Shown here in pieces: positions 48,417 through 56,759 of a stretch of 64,000 nucleotides of DNA (position 1 is its first letter; every line of letters starts with the position of its first letter). The position numbers and the translations under genes are program-made. The DNA is from an uncultured Clostridia bacterium. GTDB lineage: Bacteria; Bacillota; Clostridia; Christensenellales; Borkfalkiaceae. The notes under the pieces were generated by a model. The model saw only the letters and a program-made list of their open reading frames with translations. It had not been told where the DNA came from and did no database searches. The stretch lies in contig CALVPT010000002.1 of assembly GCA_944354125.1 (NCBI GenBank), forward strand, positions 1 through 64,000, written 5' to 3'.

Positions 48417-49888
48417 TATAAAGTAACTCCTGTCTTAAATATAGCAATTTCCTTGGTATTGTTTATCTCGTTCTTGGTCTTTTTGCCGCCTGCAACCTCG
48501 ACGACGAGGTCTATGAGCTTTTCAAGCTGAGTATTGAAGTCGGTTTCGAGCACGGCGCCCGCGTTGAAATCTATCCAGCCCGGCTTTTTTGCCGCAAGTT
48601 CCGAATTGGTGGCGATTTTTAAGGTGGGTATGAAGCCGCCGAACGGCGTGCCCCTGCCCGTGGTAAAAAGTACGAGGTGACAGCCCGCCGCGCCCAGATT
48701 GGTGACGGCGCACATATCGTTTCCCGGGCCGTTCAGAAGGTTGAGTCCCTTTTTAGTGACCAACCCGTCGTCGAACACGACGTCCGTCACGGGTCCCGAA
48801 CCCGACTTCTGCGTACAGCCGCAGGACTTATCCTCCAGCGTGGTTATGCCGCCCGCCTTGTTGCCCGGCGAAGGATTTTCGCCGACGGGCTGACCGTTTG
48901 CGCGGAAATAGTCCTTGAAGTCGTTTATGAGCTTTACCGTCTTTTCGAAAGTCGCCCTGTCAACGCACCTGTTCATGAGTTGCTGCTCTGCGCCGAACAT
49001 TTCGGGCACTTCAGAGAGCACGGACGTGCCGCCGACGGACACGATATAGTCCGAGAACAGTCCGACCAAAGGATTGGCCGTAATTCCCGAAAGTCCGTCG
49101 CTGCCGCCGCACTTGAGCCCGACTTTGAGGCATGAAATATCCGTTTCCTCCCTCTTGTCCTTTCTGAGCTCCTCGGCTATCTGCCTGCACAGCTCTACGC
49201 CGACAGAAATTTCGTCCTCGACGTCCTGACATACGAGGAATTTTATCCTCTTTTCGTCCACTTCGCCCAGTCCCGCGCGGAAGGCGTCCATCTGATTGTT
49301 TTCGCAACCCAGACCGAGCACGAGAACGCCGCCCGCATTGGGATGTTTTACCATCTTCTGGAGCATGAACTTGGTGCGTTCGTGGTCGTCGCCTAGCTGC
49401 GAACAGCCGTAAGGATGGGTGAAGGTGAATATGCCGTCAAACCCCTCCTCGCCGTATTTTTGTCTGAATGTCTCGACAATCTCCTTGGCCTGACCGTTTA
49501 CGCAGCCGACGGTGGGAATTATCCACAGCTCGTTGCGTATGCCGACGTTTCCGTCTTTGCGGCGGTAAACGTTGACTTTGCGCATCCTGCCCTCGGGAAG
49601 AGCGCACTCCACCCTGTCATAGGTATATTCGAGATTTTCGTTGAGATTGGTCTTTACGTTGTGCGTATGTACGTGCCTGCCTGCGGAAATGTCCTCCGTG
49701 GCGTGCGCGATGGGCGTGCCGTATTTTATGATATTTTCGCCGCGCTTTATGTCGCGCAGGGCAAACTTATGCCCCTTTGTTATGTCCTCGGCAAGCGTAA
49801 CCCCCTGTTCGGTTTGACCCTTTTTGAGGTCGCACAGCGCGACGGCGACGTTATCGGCGGAATTGATTATTATAGAACGTTTAGCCAT
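48416..49888 (-). CDS. uxaA: Altronate dehydratase
   Basis: The 490-residue protein has an N-terminal SAF domain at about 10-90 (NVAVALCDLKKGQ, then HKFALRDI) and the UxaA-type dehydratase domain to the end (GIRNELWIIPTVGCVNGQA, FTFTHPYGCSQLGDDHE, CGGSDGLSGITANP). It converts D-altronate to 2-keto-3-deoxygluconate and is Fe2+-dependent in the family. The gene overlaps uxaB by 8 nt upstream and uxaC by one base downstream, so the three are translationally coupled. Confidence 0.95.
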   Translation of the reverse strand: MAKRSIIINSADNVAVALCDLKKGQTEQGVTLAEDITKGHKFALRDIKRGENIIKYGTPIAHATEDISAGRHVHTHNVKTNLNENLEYTYDRVECALPEGRMRKVNVYRRKDGNVGIRNELWIIPTVGCVNGQAKEIVETFRQKYGEEGFDGIFTFTHPYGCSQLGDDHERTKFMLQKMVKHPNAGGVLVLGLGCENNQMDAFRAGLGEVDEKRIKFLVCQDVEDEISVGVELCRQIAEELRKDKREETDISCLKVGLKCGGSDGLSGITANPLVGLFSDYIVSVGGTSVLSEVPEMFGAEQQLMNRCVDRATFEKTVKLINDFKDYFRANGQPVGENPSPGNKAGGITTLEDKSCGCTQKSGSGPVTDVVFDDGLVTKKGLNLLNGPGNDMCAVTNLGAAGCHLVLFTTGRGTPFGGFIPTLKIATNSELAAKKPGWIDFNAGAVLETDFNTQLEKLIDLVVEVAGGKKTKNEINNTKEIAIFKTGVTL

Positions 49889-51329
49889 TTACAAACCTTG
49901 CGACGGCGGACTTCATGCCGTTCTTGTCCATATCTTCGAGATATTCTGCAACCGTTGCGGTTATGTCGGGATGCAGGGTGTTCATGTCGACCTCCCACGC
50001 CTCCGTCCACGAGAGAGCCGCCTTTGCCAGCTTTGTGTAGTCGCCGTCGAACTCCGCCCAGAGCTTTGCCCAGTGCTCGAGATAATGAGGGTCGTCCTTG
50101 AGGGCAATCTTCTCCTCGCCCCTTACGCCCTTGTGGAATTCGACTATTGCCGCGAACGAGAATAAAAGATGCTTGGGAAGCGCGCCCTTTATGCGGATAT
50201 AGTCCTCCAGCGTGGGCAGAAGGCGCGTGCGGAACTTAGTCGTCGAATTGAGCGCTATGGACATGAGCTCATGCCTTATGAAGGGGTTCTTGTACCTCTC
50301 TATGACGCTGTTTGCAAAGTCAATCATCTCATTTTGGGGCAGATCTATGGTGGGATTTACCTCGTCGAAGATGAAGTCGTGAACGTATTTGCCTATTACG
50401 GGGTCGTTTACCGCCTCGCCAACCGTGTCTATGCCGCAAAGGTATGCGACGGGCACCATTGCCGTGTGCGAGCCGTTGAGTATTTTTACCTTTCTCTGCT
50501 TATACGGCTTTATGTCGTCGGCAAATATGACGTTGAGTCCCGTGCTGTCGGCAGGCAGATATTTCTGCACTACGGGCTCCTTTCTGAGTACCCACAGGTG
50601 GAAAATTTCGCCCTTTACGACGTTGTTGTCGATGTAGCCCGTCTCTTTTTGAATCTGCTCTATCTCGTTTCTCGGATAGCCGGGAACTATTCTGTCGACG
50701 AGCGTCGAGGTGAAGTGGTTTGCCTTCTGCATCCACTCTATGAACTTCTTGTCCATATGGTTGATTTCCGCAAGCTCGGTAAGGCACCTGTACAGCTCGT
50801 CGCCGTTGTTGTCTATGAGTTCGCAGGGCACGATTGCAAGTCCCTTTGTCATATCGCCGTCAAAATAATCATACCTGGCCTTGAGGAGAGCCAGAAGCTT
50901 GCCGGGATAGGACTTGGGACACTGCGAAAAGTCGGTATCCGTGGGGTCTACCGCAATGCCCGCCTCCGTCGTGTTGGAGATTATGACATGCAAATCCTGA
51001 CTCTTTGCATATGAAAGGAAGTGCTCGTAATCGGTGAAGGGGTTGATGCAGTCGCCTATTACGTCAATGACCTGGCTGGACTTTACCGTCTTGCCCTTGT
51101 CTATGCCCTCCAGGCGGAGGGTATACAGTCCGTCCTGCTCCGAAAGTTCCTTTATTCTGCCGAAGGGCATGGGCTGAACTACCGCCACGGACGAGTTGAT
51201 TGCGCCCTTGTCGTTGAGGTTCTGAATTATCCACTCGATGAACGCGCGGAGAAAGTTGCCCTCGCCGAACTGCATGATTTTTATGGGCCTTTCGGGCTTT
51301 GCAAACATCTTTTTGCCTATCAATTCCAT
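49881..51329 (-). CDS. uxaB: Tagaturonate reductase (altronate oxidoreductase)
   Basis: The 482-residue protein belongs to the mannitol dehydrogenase superfamily: an N-terminal NAD-binding half starting IMQFGEGNFLRAFIEW near 19-34, and the C-terminal half with NGSHTAMVPVAYLCG near 285 typical of UxaB. Fructuronate reductase (UxuB) is related; the length, the neighbouring uxaA and the absence of uxuA favour UxaB. It reduces tagaturonate to altronate with NADH. The stop overlaps the uxaA start by 8 nt. Confidence 0.9.
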   Translation of the reverse strand: MELIGKKMFAKPERPIKIMQFGEGNFLRAFIEWIIQNLNDKGAINSSVAVVQPMPFGRIKELSEQDGLYTLRLEGIDKGKTVKSSQVIDVIGDCINPFTDYEHFLSYAKSQDLHVIISNTTEAGIAVDPTDTDFSQCPKSYPGKLLALLKARYDYFDGDMTKGLAIVPCELIDNNGDELYRCLTELAEINHMDKKFIEWMQKANHFTSTLVDRIVPGYPRNEIEQIQKETGYIDNNVVKGEIFHLWVLRKEPVVQKYLPADSTGLNVIFADDIKPYKQRKVKILNGSHTAMVPVAYLCGIDTVGEAVNDPVIGKYVHDFIFDEVNPTIDLPQNEMIDFANSVIERYKNPFIRHELMSIALNSTTKFRTRLLPTLEDYIRIKGALPKHLLFSFAAIVEFHKGVRGEEKIALKDDPHYLEHWAKLWAEFDGDYTKLAKAALSWTEAWEVDMNTLHPDITATVAEYLEDMDKNGMKSAVARFVNG

Positions 51330-51366
51330 ATTATTTTTTTCCTCTTATCATTCTGAAATTATGTGT

Positions 51367-52479
51367 TTACTGTCTAGATATGTCCGAGGGAATTGCCTCT
51401 TCGGTCTCGCTGTCGTAGATATACGCCGCCTTATAGGGCACGCAGAACGCGAACTCGTCGCCCATCTTGGGGGCGTCGTGAGGATTGACCTTTAAAATGA
51501 CGTTGACGTTGCCGACGTTGGCATATACGTTGGTGGTATCGCCGAGAAGTTCGGTAAGGTCTACGTTTGAATTTATGAGGTATTCGTCCTTGCCTGCCTT
51601 GCCGCCCTTTGCAAGCCTGATTGCCTCGGGACGGAATGCGAACACTATGTCCTTGCCCTCTATGGAGTCCGCATCGTTCACGACGGGACGTATGTCGAAG
51701 CACAGCCCCGAATCGTTGACGAACTTACCGCCCTGAACCTTGCCCCTGAGGAAGTTCATGGGAGGTTCGCCTATGAAGCCCGCAACGAAGAGATTCTTGG
51801 GGTGGAAATACAGCTCGTAGGGGGTGCCTATCTGCTGCACGTAGCCGCCCGACTTCATTACGACTATCCTGTCGGACATGGTCATTGCCTCCGTCTGGTC
51901 GTGAGTGACGTATATCGTCGTCGCGCCGACGGAACGGTGAATCTGCTTGATTTCCGACCTCATTGTCACCCTCTGCTTGGCGTCGAGGTTGGAAAGGGGT
52001 TCGTCCATAAGGAATATGTTTACCTTTCTTATGAGCGCGCGGCCGACGGCTACACGCTGACACTGTCCGCCCGAAAGGTTACGGGGGAATCTTTCAAGGT
52101 ATTCGGTAAGGCCGAGTATCTTTGCCGTAGCCTGTACCTTTTCCTCGATTATGTCTGCATCTATGCCCTCGAGCGTCAGGCCGAACGCAAGGTTTTCATA
52201 GACGGTGAGATGAGGATAGAGCGCATAGGACTGAAAGACCATGGCTATTCCCCTCTCCCTGGAGGTCATCTGATTGGCGAGCTTGCCGTCGATGTAGAAT
52301 TCGCCAGAGGTTATGTCCTCAAGTCCGGCTATCATTCTGAGAGTAGTCGACTTGCCGCAACCCGAATCGCCGACGAGGCAGATGAATTCGCCGTCGTTTA
52401 CCTCCATGTTGAAGTCGTGCACGGCGTGGTAGCCGTTGGGATAGACCTTGTTTACGTCCTTGAATAACAAATGTGCCAT
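51367..52479 (-). CDS. ABC transporter ATP-binding protein, UgpC/MsmK type
   Basis: The 370-residue protein has Walker A GDSGCGKST near 38-46, the Q-loop, the signature NLSGGQCQRVAVGRAL near 134, Walker B FLMDEPLSNLD, the H-loop THDQTEA and a C-terminal TOBE/OB domain (about 240-370). This is the carbohydrate-importer ATPase class (MalK, UgpC, MsmK). No permease or solute-binding gene is in the operon or the window, so it probably energises one or more transporters encoded elsewhere, as MsmK does. Its place in the hexuronate operon suggests it serves an oligouronide or sugar importer. Confidence 0.92.
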   Translation of the reverse strand: MAHLLFKDVNKVYPNGYHAVHDFNMEVNDGEFICLVGDSGCGKSTTLRMIAGLEDITSGEFYIDGKLANQMTSRERGIAMVFQSYALYPHLTVYENLAFGLTLEGIDADIIEEKVQATAKILGLTEYLERFPRNLSGGQCQRVAVGRALIRKVNIFLMDEPLSNLDAKQRVTMRSEIKQIHRSVGATTIYVTHDQTEAMTMSDRIVVMKSGGYVQQIGTPYELYFHPKNLFVAGFIGEPPMNFLRGKVQGGKFVNDSGLCFDIRPVVNDADSIEGKDIVFAFRPEAIRLAKGGKAGKDEYLINSNVDLTELLGDTTNVYANVGNVNVILKVNPHDAPKMGDEFAFCVPYKAAYIYDSETEEAIPSDISRQ

Positions 52480-52506
52480 ATTATTTCTCCCTTTCGTTGC
52501 TCTGAA

Positions 52507-53376
52507 TTACTTGAGATCCTGCGTGGCGATGTTGTCCATGTCGTCATACGTCTGGTTTTCGCCGCACATTCCCCAGATAAACGTGTAGTTATAAGTGCCG
52601 ACGCCGCTGTGGATTGACCACGAAGGGGAAATGACCGCCTGCTCGTTGTGCATTATTATGTGGCGCGTTTCCTGAGGCGTGCCCATGAGGTGTATGACCG
52701 CCTGGTCGGAGGGCACTTCGAAATACATGTACACCTCCATCCTCCTCTCGTGAGTATGGCTGGGAAGGGTATTCCACGCGCTGCCCTCGGCAAGTTCGGT
52801 CATGCCCATGGCAAGCTGGCAGCTTTCGCATACGTCGCCGATTATGAACTGGTTTATCGTCCTCTTGTTGATGGTCTTTTCGGAACCGAGGTGGCGCTGT
52901 ACGCAGTAACGCGTGCCCTCGGGCGGTTCCTTGCCCTCCACGGGCTTGACTATCTTGACCGTAGGATAGGTCTTATGCGCGGGACAGCTGTTGATGTAGA
53001 ACTTTGCGGGAGCCGACGGGTCATTGGAGGAGAACTCTATCTCCTTTGTGCCCATGCCGATATATATGCCCTCCTTGAAGCCTATGTCGTACTTCTTGCC
53101 GTCGAGCGTTATCACGCCGTCGCCGCCGATGTTGATTATGCCCATCTCCCTCCTTTCGAGGAAGTATGCCGTTGCAAGCTCCTTGAAAGTGCCGAGCGAA
53201 AGCGTCTTTTTCACGGGCATTGCGCCGCCTGCGATTATCCTGTCCTGATGCGAATAGGTCAACAGTATGTCGTCTGCGGCGAAAAGCTGCTCTATGAGAT
53301 ATTTCTTTCTCAGCTCTTCGGTGTCGTAATGCTTTGAATCGTCGGGATGACTTGCATACCTTACGTCGAATTTCAT
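52507..53376 (-). CDS. kduI: 5-keto-4-deoxyuronate isomerase
   Basis: The 289-residue protein matches KduI, a zinc cupin-type isomerase that converts 5-keto-4-deoxyuronate from lyase-cut pectin or glycosaminoglycans to 2,5-diketo-3-deoxygluconate. The zinc motif [13 protein letters not shown] (H-x-H-x4-E) is at about 197-209. The next step needs KduD; the SDR at 9358 is the only candidate in the window. It is in the hexuronate operon between the epimerase and the ABC ATPase. Confidence 0.95.
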   Translation of the reverse strand: MKFDVRYASHPDDSKHYDTEELRKKYLIEQLFAADDILLTYSHQDRIIAGGAMPVKKTLSLGTFKELATAYFLERREMGIINIGGDGVITLDGKKYDIGFKEGIYIGMGTKEIEFSSNDPSAPAKFYINSCPAHKTYPTVKIVKPVEGKEPPEGTRYCVQRHLGSEKTINKRTINQFIIGDVCESCQLAMGMTELAEGSAWNTLPSHTHERRMEVYMYFEVPSDQAVIHLMGTPQETRHIIMHNEQAVISPSWSIHSGVGTYNYTFIWGMCGENQTYDDMDNIATQDLK

Positions 53377-53418
53377 TTTATATCTGTACCTCTTTATTGA
53401 TTTTAATTTTTTGCGATA

Positions 53419-53448
53419 GCGCCGTCATGCGCCGTCATGCGCCGTCAG
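53419..53448 (-). repeat. Three tandem 10-bp units at the epimerase stop
   Basis: GCGCCGTCAT, GCGCCGTCAT and GCGCCGTCAG lie head to tail. On the minus strand the unit reads TGACGGCGCA and the first TGA is the stop codon; the 10-bp period places a TGA in all three frames. Confidence 0.7.
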
Positions 53449-54284
53449 ACCTCGTTCCAGACTCTTCTCACAAAGTCCATACACGGCACTATGTTGTCGC
53501 CCGTAGTGCCCTCGAGCACCAGAACGGCGTTTTGGTCATACGCCTTTATCCTCGACAAAATTGCGGGATAGTCGAAGAGTCCGCGCCCCGGCGGCACCTG
53601 CTTTATCTTGCCGTCCTCTAAGACATAGTCCTTAAGGTGGAAGACGACTATTTTGCCCGCAAAGGTCTTGAGCCCTTCCTCGAGAATGCTGAGATAGTCG
53701 CCGCAGTTGGACGGGTCGAGATAGTTGTATATGTCGAAAATTACCCTGACGTTGGGGCGGTTTATGCCGTCTATCGCGCGCTTTAAGGTCTTTACGTCGT
53801 AGCAGACGTGACCTGCCGCGCCCTCCATGCCGACATATGCGCCGACCTCGGCGGCATAGTCCGCAAGCTCCGTAAACGTTGCGATGACGGTATTGAGCGC
53901 CTCTTCGGTGCGGTTGAGCGGATTATACGTCCACTTGTCGTCGTTGAAGGAGCCCGTCTCGCTGCCGACTATGTTACAGCCGAGCAGAGATGAATATTTA
54001 AGGTAATCTTTGAATATGCCCTTGCACTTTGCGACCTTGGACTTATTCGAATGAACGGGGTTGAAATACGCGCCTATGAGCGCCACGGGCACGCCACCCT
54101 TTTCAAGTTCTTCGCCGAGAGCGCGCGCCTTTGCCTCGTCCAGCGCGCCGACCTCGTAGGGGATTTCGTCGATAAATTTATATGCGACGAGCTGAACGGC
54201 ATCTATGCCGCACTCCTTAATCTTTGCTATCGCAGCCGCGGCGCCCCTGACGCCGAGGTCGTGCGTGCGGAAAGCTATCTTCAT
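53445..54284 (-). CDS. Sugar phosphate isomerase/epimerase-type TIM-barrel protein
   Basis: The 279-residue protein (MKIAFRTHDLGVRG...) matches the AP-endonuclease-2-like TIM-barrel family. Metal-binding residues are suggested by the Glu in YVGMEGAAGH near 122-131, Asp in RVIFDIYNY near 160, His in VVFHLKDY near 197 and Glu in LVLEGT near 263. The family includes tagatose and allulose epimerases and hydroxypyruvate isomerase; the substrate here is unknown. The frame continues upstream inside kdgK, but ATG 54284, which overlaps the kdgK stop by one base, is the real start. In this operon it may epimerise a keto-uronate or a related sugar. Confidence 0.85.
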   Translation of the reverse strand: MKIAFRTHDLGVRGAAAAIAKIKECGIDAVQLVAYKFIDEIPYEVGALDEAKARALGEELEKGGVPVALIGAYFNPVHSNKSKVAKCKGIFKDYLKYSSLLGCNIVGSETGSFNDDKWTYNPLNRTEEALNTVIATFTELADYAAEVGAYVGMEGAAGHVCYDVKTLKRAIDGINRPNVRVIFDIYNYLDPSNCGDYLSILEEGLKTFAGKIVVFHLKDYVLEDGKIKQVPPGRGLFDYPAILSRIKAYDQNAVLVLEGTTGDNIVPCMDFVRRVWNEV

Positions 54285-55315
54285 TATCTCTGCACTCTGC
54301 CGCTGCCGTCGCCGCCTGCGAGAGATTCGACTTCCTTTCTGGAGACGAGGTTGAAGTCGCCGGGAATGGTGTGCTTGAGCGCAGACGCAGCCACGCCGAA
54401 TTCGAGTGCAGACCTGAAGTCCTTGCCGTCGAGGAAGCCCGTTATAACGCCGCCTGCGAACGAGTCGCCGCCGCCCACTCTGTCGACGATGGGATGTATG
54501 CTGTATTCCTTGGAATGATAGAATTCCTTGGTCTCTGCGCAGTAGATGCACGCCGACCAGCCGTTATCCGATGCGGAGTGCGAAACTCTCAGCGAGGAAA
54601 TTGCATACTTGAAGCCGAACTTTGCCACCATCTGCTCGAATATAGACTTGTATCCCTCGAGATTGAGCTTGCCGCTCGTGACGTTGGTATTTGCAGGCTT
54701 GAAGCCTAAGACGAGCTCGGCGTCTTCCTCGTTGCCTATGCATACGTCCACGTACTTCATGAGGTTGGTCATAACCTTCTGCGCCTTCTCGCTGGACCAG
54801 AGCTTTTTGCGGAAGTTGAGGTCGACGGAGACGGTGACGCCGTGCTTTTTAGCCGCCTTTAATGCATCCTCGGTGAGGACGGCTGCCGAGTCGGATACGG
54901 CGGGAGTTATGCCCGTGAAGTGGAACCAGTCGGCGTCCTTGAAGATTTCGTCGAAGTCGAAGTCCTTAGCCGTAGCCGTCGTTATGGACGAGTGAGCCCT
55001 GTCGTAAACGACCTTGGAAGGACGCATTGCCGAGCCGCTTTCAAGGTAATATATGCCCAGTCTTTCGCCGCACCTTGCGATGTGGTCGGTGGCTACGCCG
55101 TACTTTCTTAAAGCGGCAATTGCGCAGTCGCCGAGCTCGTTTGCGGGGAGCGCGGTGACAAATTCTGCCTTATGCCCGTAGTTTGCGCAGGATACGGCTA
55201 CGTTTGCCTCGCCGCCTCCGTAATTTATGTCAAACTCGTCGGCCTGAATGAACTTTTCGTTGTTGGGGGTGGAAAGGCGGAGCATTATCTCGCCCATGGT
55301 GACTATCTTTTTCAT
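54284..55315 (-). CDS. kdgK: 2-keto-3-deoxygluconate kinase, PfkB family
   Basis: The 343-residue sugar kinase starts MKKIVTMGEIMLRLS (ATG 55315, AGGAGAAG upstream). It has the PfkB motif 1 region NYGGGEANVAVSCANYG near 34-50 and motif 2 DRVGGGDSFAGGVITG near 285-300, with the catalytic Asp in GGGDSF. Position directly after the KDPG aldolase gene supports KDG as substrate: it makes 2-keto-3-deoxy-6-phosphogluconate for Eda. The longer in-frame extension to 55408 overlaps the aldolase gene and is not used. Confidence 0.92.
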   Translation of the reverse strand: MKKIVTMGEIMLRLSTPNNEKFIQADEFDINYGGGEANVAVSCANYGHKAEFVTALPANELGDCAIAALRKYGVATDHIARCGERLGIYYLESGSAMRPSKVVYDRAHSSITTATAKDFDFDEIFKDADWFHFTGITPAVSDSAAVLTEDALKAAKKHGVTVSVDLNFRKKLWSSEKAQKVMTNLMKYVDVCIGNEEDAELVLGFKPANTNVTSGKLNLEGYKSIFEQMVAKFGFKYAISSLRVSHSASDNGWSACIYCAETKEFYHSKEYSIHPIVDRVGGGDSFAGGVITGFLDGKDFRSALEFGVAASALKHTIPGDFNLVSRKEVESLAGGDGSGRVQR

Positions 55316-55379
55316 ATAATATAACTTCTCCTGAATTTTTTTACTTTGAATTTTCCGCACCGTTACGCGCGGACTATAT

Positions 55380-56363
55380 TTACTTTGCCTGTACGAGATG
55401 AACGGCAAATCCGCCGAACTGGTCCTTTAAGTATGCCACGGTAAGGTTGCCCGCCTTGTCGTACTTGAAACTCGATTGGTCTGCCTCATAGCCCTTCATT
55501 TTAAGCTGGTATACCGCCCTCTTTACGGAGTTGGTCGATATGGCTATGTGTCCCATATCCCCCCTGAAAGGCGACTTCATGCATTCTACGTACGAGGATG
55601 CGAATACCGAACTGTTGCCGACTTTCTTTGCAAAACCGAAGGCATCGTCGAACTTGTCCGCAACCGACTCCGCCTCCGCGGCGTCCTTGCAGTTGATGCC
55701 GACGTGTACCACCTTGAAGTCGAGCATCTTTGCGATTGCCTCCTTGCAGAGCGCCGTAATGCCCTCCCAGTTCTCCTCGTCGAGGAGTTTAGAAGGTACT
55801 ATCCAGCTGCCGCCGCAGCAGACAATCTTGTTATACGAAAGGTATGTATTGAGGTTATCGGGATTTATTCCGCCAGTAGGCATGAAGCGCATGGTTGTAT
55901 ACGGTCCGCATACGGCCTTTATGTACTGAAGTCCGCCGGCCTGCTCGGCAGGGAAGAACTTGACGAAGTCCAGCCCGAGCTCCAGAGCCTGCTCTATCTC
56001 GCTTGCCGAGGAAAGCCCGGGGGCGAAGGGTATGCCGCTGTCCAGACAGTGCTTTACCACCTTGGGATTGAGTCCGGGCGCGACGCAGAACTTTGCGCCT
56101 GCCGCATATGCGGCGTCCGCCTGCTCGCAGGTGAGCACCGTGCCGGCACCGACGAACATGTCGGGATATGCCTTGGTCATTCTCCTTATAACTTCGTCCG
56201 CGCCCTTGGCCCTGAACGTCACTTCGGCGCAGTTGATTCCGCCGTCGCGCAGAGCCTTTGCCAGCTTTTCGGCGTTTTCAACCTTGTCGAGTTTAATTAC
56301 GGGCACTATGCCTACGTTGCCGAACTCTTCGACAACAGCATCGAGTTTTTCTTTAATAGTCAT
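55380..56363 (-). CDS. eda: KDPG/KHG aldolase fused to a VOC-like domain
   Basis: The 327-residue protein has a class I aldolase at about 1-213: the catalytic Glu in CAEVTFRAKGA near 45, GAGTVLT near 72, and the Schiff-base Lys in FVKFFPAEQAGG near 133. A C-terminal domain of about 115 residues follows (VVHVGINCKDAAEAESVADKF, then MGHIAISTNSVKRAVYQLK shown in part), with the pattern of a vicinal-oxygen-chelate / glyoxalase fold. Classical Eda is only about 210 residues long. It cleaves KDPG to pyruvate and glyceraldehyde-3-phosphate. Fusions of this kind occur in other Clostridia; the role of the extra domain is unknown. It is the first gene of the hexuronate operon. Confidence 0.93.
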   Translation of the reverse strand: MTIKEKLDAVVEEFGNVGIVPVIKLDKVENAEKLAKALRDGGINCAEVTFRAKGADEVIRRMTKAYPDMFVGAGTVLTCEQADAAYAAGAKFCVAPGLNPKVVKHCLDSGIPFAPGLSSASEIEQALELGLDFVKFFPAEQAGGLQYIKAVCGPYTTMRFMPTGGINPDNLNTYLSYNKIVCCGGSWIVPSKLLDEENWEGITALCKEAIAKMLDFKVVHVGINCKDAAEAESVADKFDDAFGFAKKVGNSSVFASSYVECMKSPFRGDMGHIAISTNSVKRAVYQLKMKGYEADQSSFKYDKAGNLTVAYLKDQFGGFAVHLVQAK

Positions 56364-56428
56364 AATTTCTCCTTATGCGCGCGGCCTGCGCATTACTCGG
56401 CGCACCGCGCACTTTTTTACCCAACACT

Positions 56429-56458
56429 ATTATAGTACGCCCCACTCCTCCCAGTCCA
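56429..56458 (-). promoter_or_regulatory. Promoter of the hexuronate operon
   Basis: TGGACT (56453-56458), 18 bp and TATAAT (56429-56434) on the minus strand. The -35 is weak, which suits a regulated promoter. Confidence 0.5.
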
Positions 56459-56467
56459 TATATAAAA

Positions 56468-56498
56468 CGGATATATCAATGTATTTTTCGGATATATC
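56468..56498. promoter_or_regulatory. Two CGGATATATC boxes, candidate operator
   Basis: CGGATATATC occurs at 56468-56477 and 56489-56498, 21 bp (two helical turns) apart, just upstream of the hexuronate promoter. The core GATATATC is palindromic. This is a plausible activator or repressor site. Confidence 0.5.
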
Positions 56499-56546
56499 GA
56501 CAAAGTGCGCTACTGCGCTCCCGAAGGGGCAATTTTTAAAAGAATA

Positions 56547-56575
56547 TTGACAACGGCCATATGCCGTGATAATAT
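56547..56575 (+). promoter_or_regulatory. Promoter of the second P-type ATPase
   Basis: Perfect TTGACA (56547-56552), 17 bp and TAATAT (56570-56575). The spacer contains ACGGC-CATAT-GCCGT, an inverted repeat that could bind a repressor. Confidence 0.75.
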
Positions 56576-56596
56576 TGTAACTGTCAGAAGGAGCAG

Positions 56597-56743
56597 ATGC
56601 AATTCCGCCGACGATCATGCGGCTTATATCCCGTAAGACGGGGAATAAATGCGCATAATCTGAGCGGAAACCGCGAAAAAATGCGGCGAAAAGGCTTTCG
56701 GCATAGTCGCCGCAGGTCTTTTTTTATTCCGTCCTACACATAA
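56597..56743 (+). CDS. Basic leader ORF (48 aa) ahead of the P-type ATPase
   Basis: AGAAGGAG lies at the right distance before ATG 56597. The frame encodes 48 residues, about one third Arg or Lys (MQFRRRSCGLYPVRRG... ending SFFIPSYT), and stops 16 nt before the ATPase ATG. It runs through a terminator-like hairpin. No family is recognised. It may be a leader peptide or chance coding in a structured RNA. Confidence 0.35.
   Translation: MQFRRRSCGLYPVRRGINAHNLSGNREKMRRKGFRHSRRRSFFIPSYT
56664..56725 (+). promoter_or_regulatory. Attenuator-like structure in the ATPase leader
   Basis: TGCGGCGA (56682-56689) and TCGCCGCA (56707-56714) form an 8-bp stem, followed by GGTC and seven T (56719-56725), all before the ATPase gene. 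Just upstream a smaller GCGG-AAA-CCGC hairpin (56664-56674) could pair instead with the terminator's 5' arm, so two exclusive folds are possible. The leader from about 56582 to 56759 is 178 nt, enough for a riboswitch; no known class was matched. Confidence 0.5.
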
Positions 56744-56759
56744 TCATAAAGGAGGTTTT

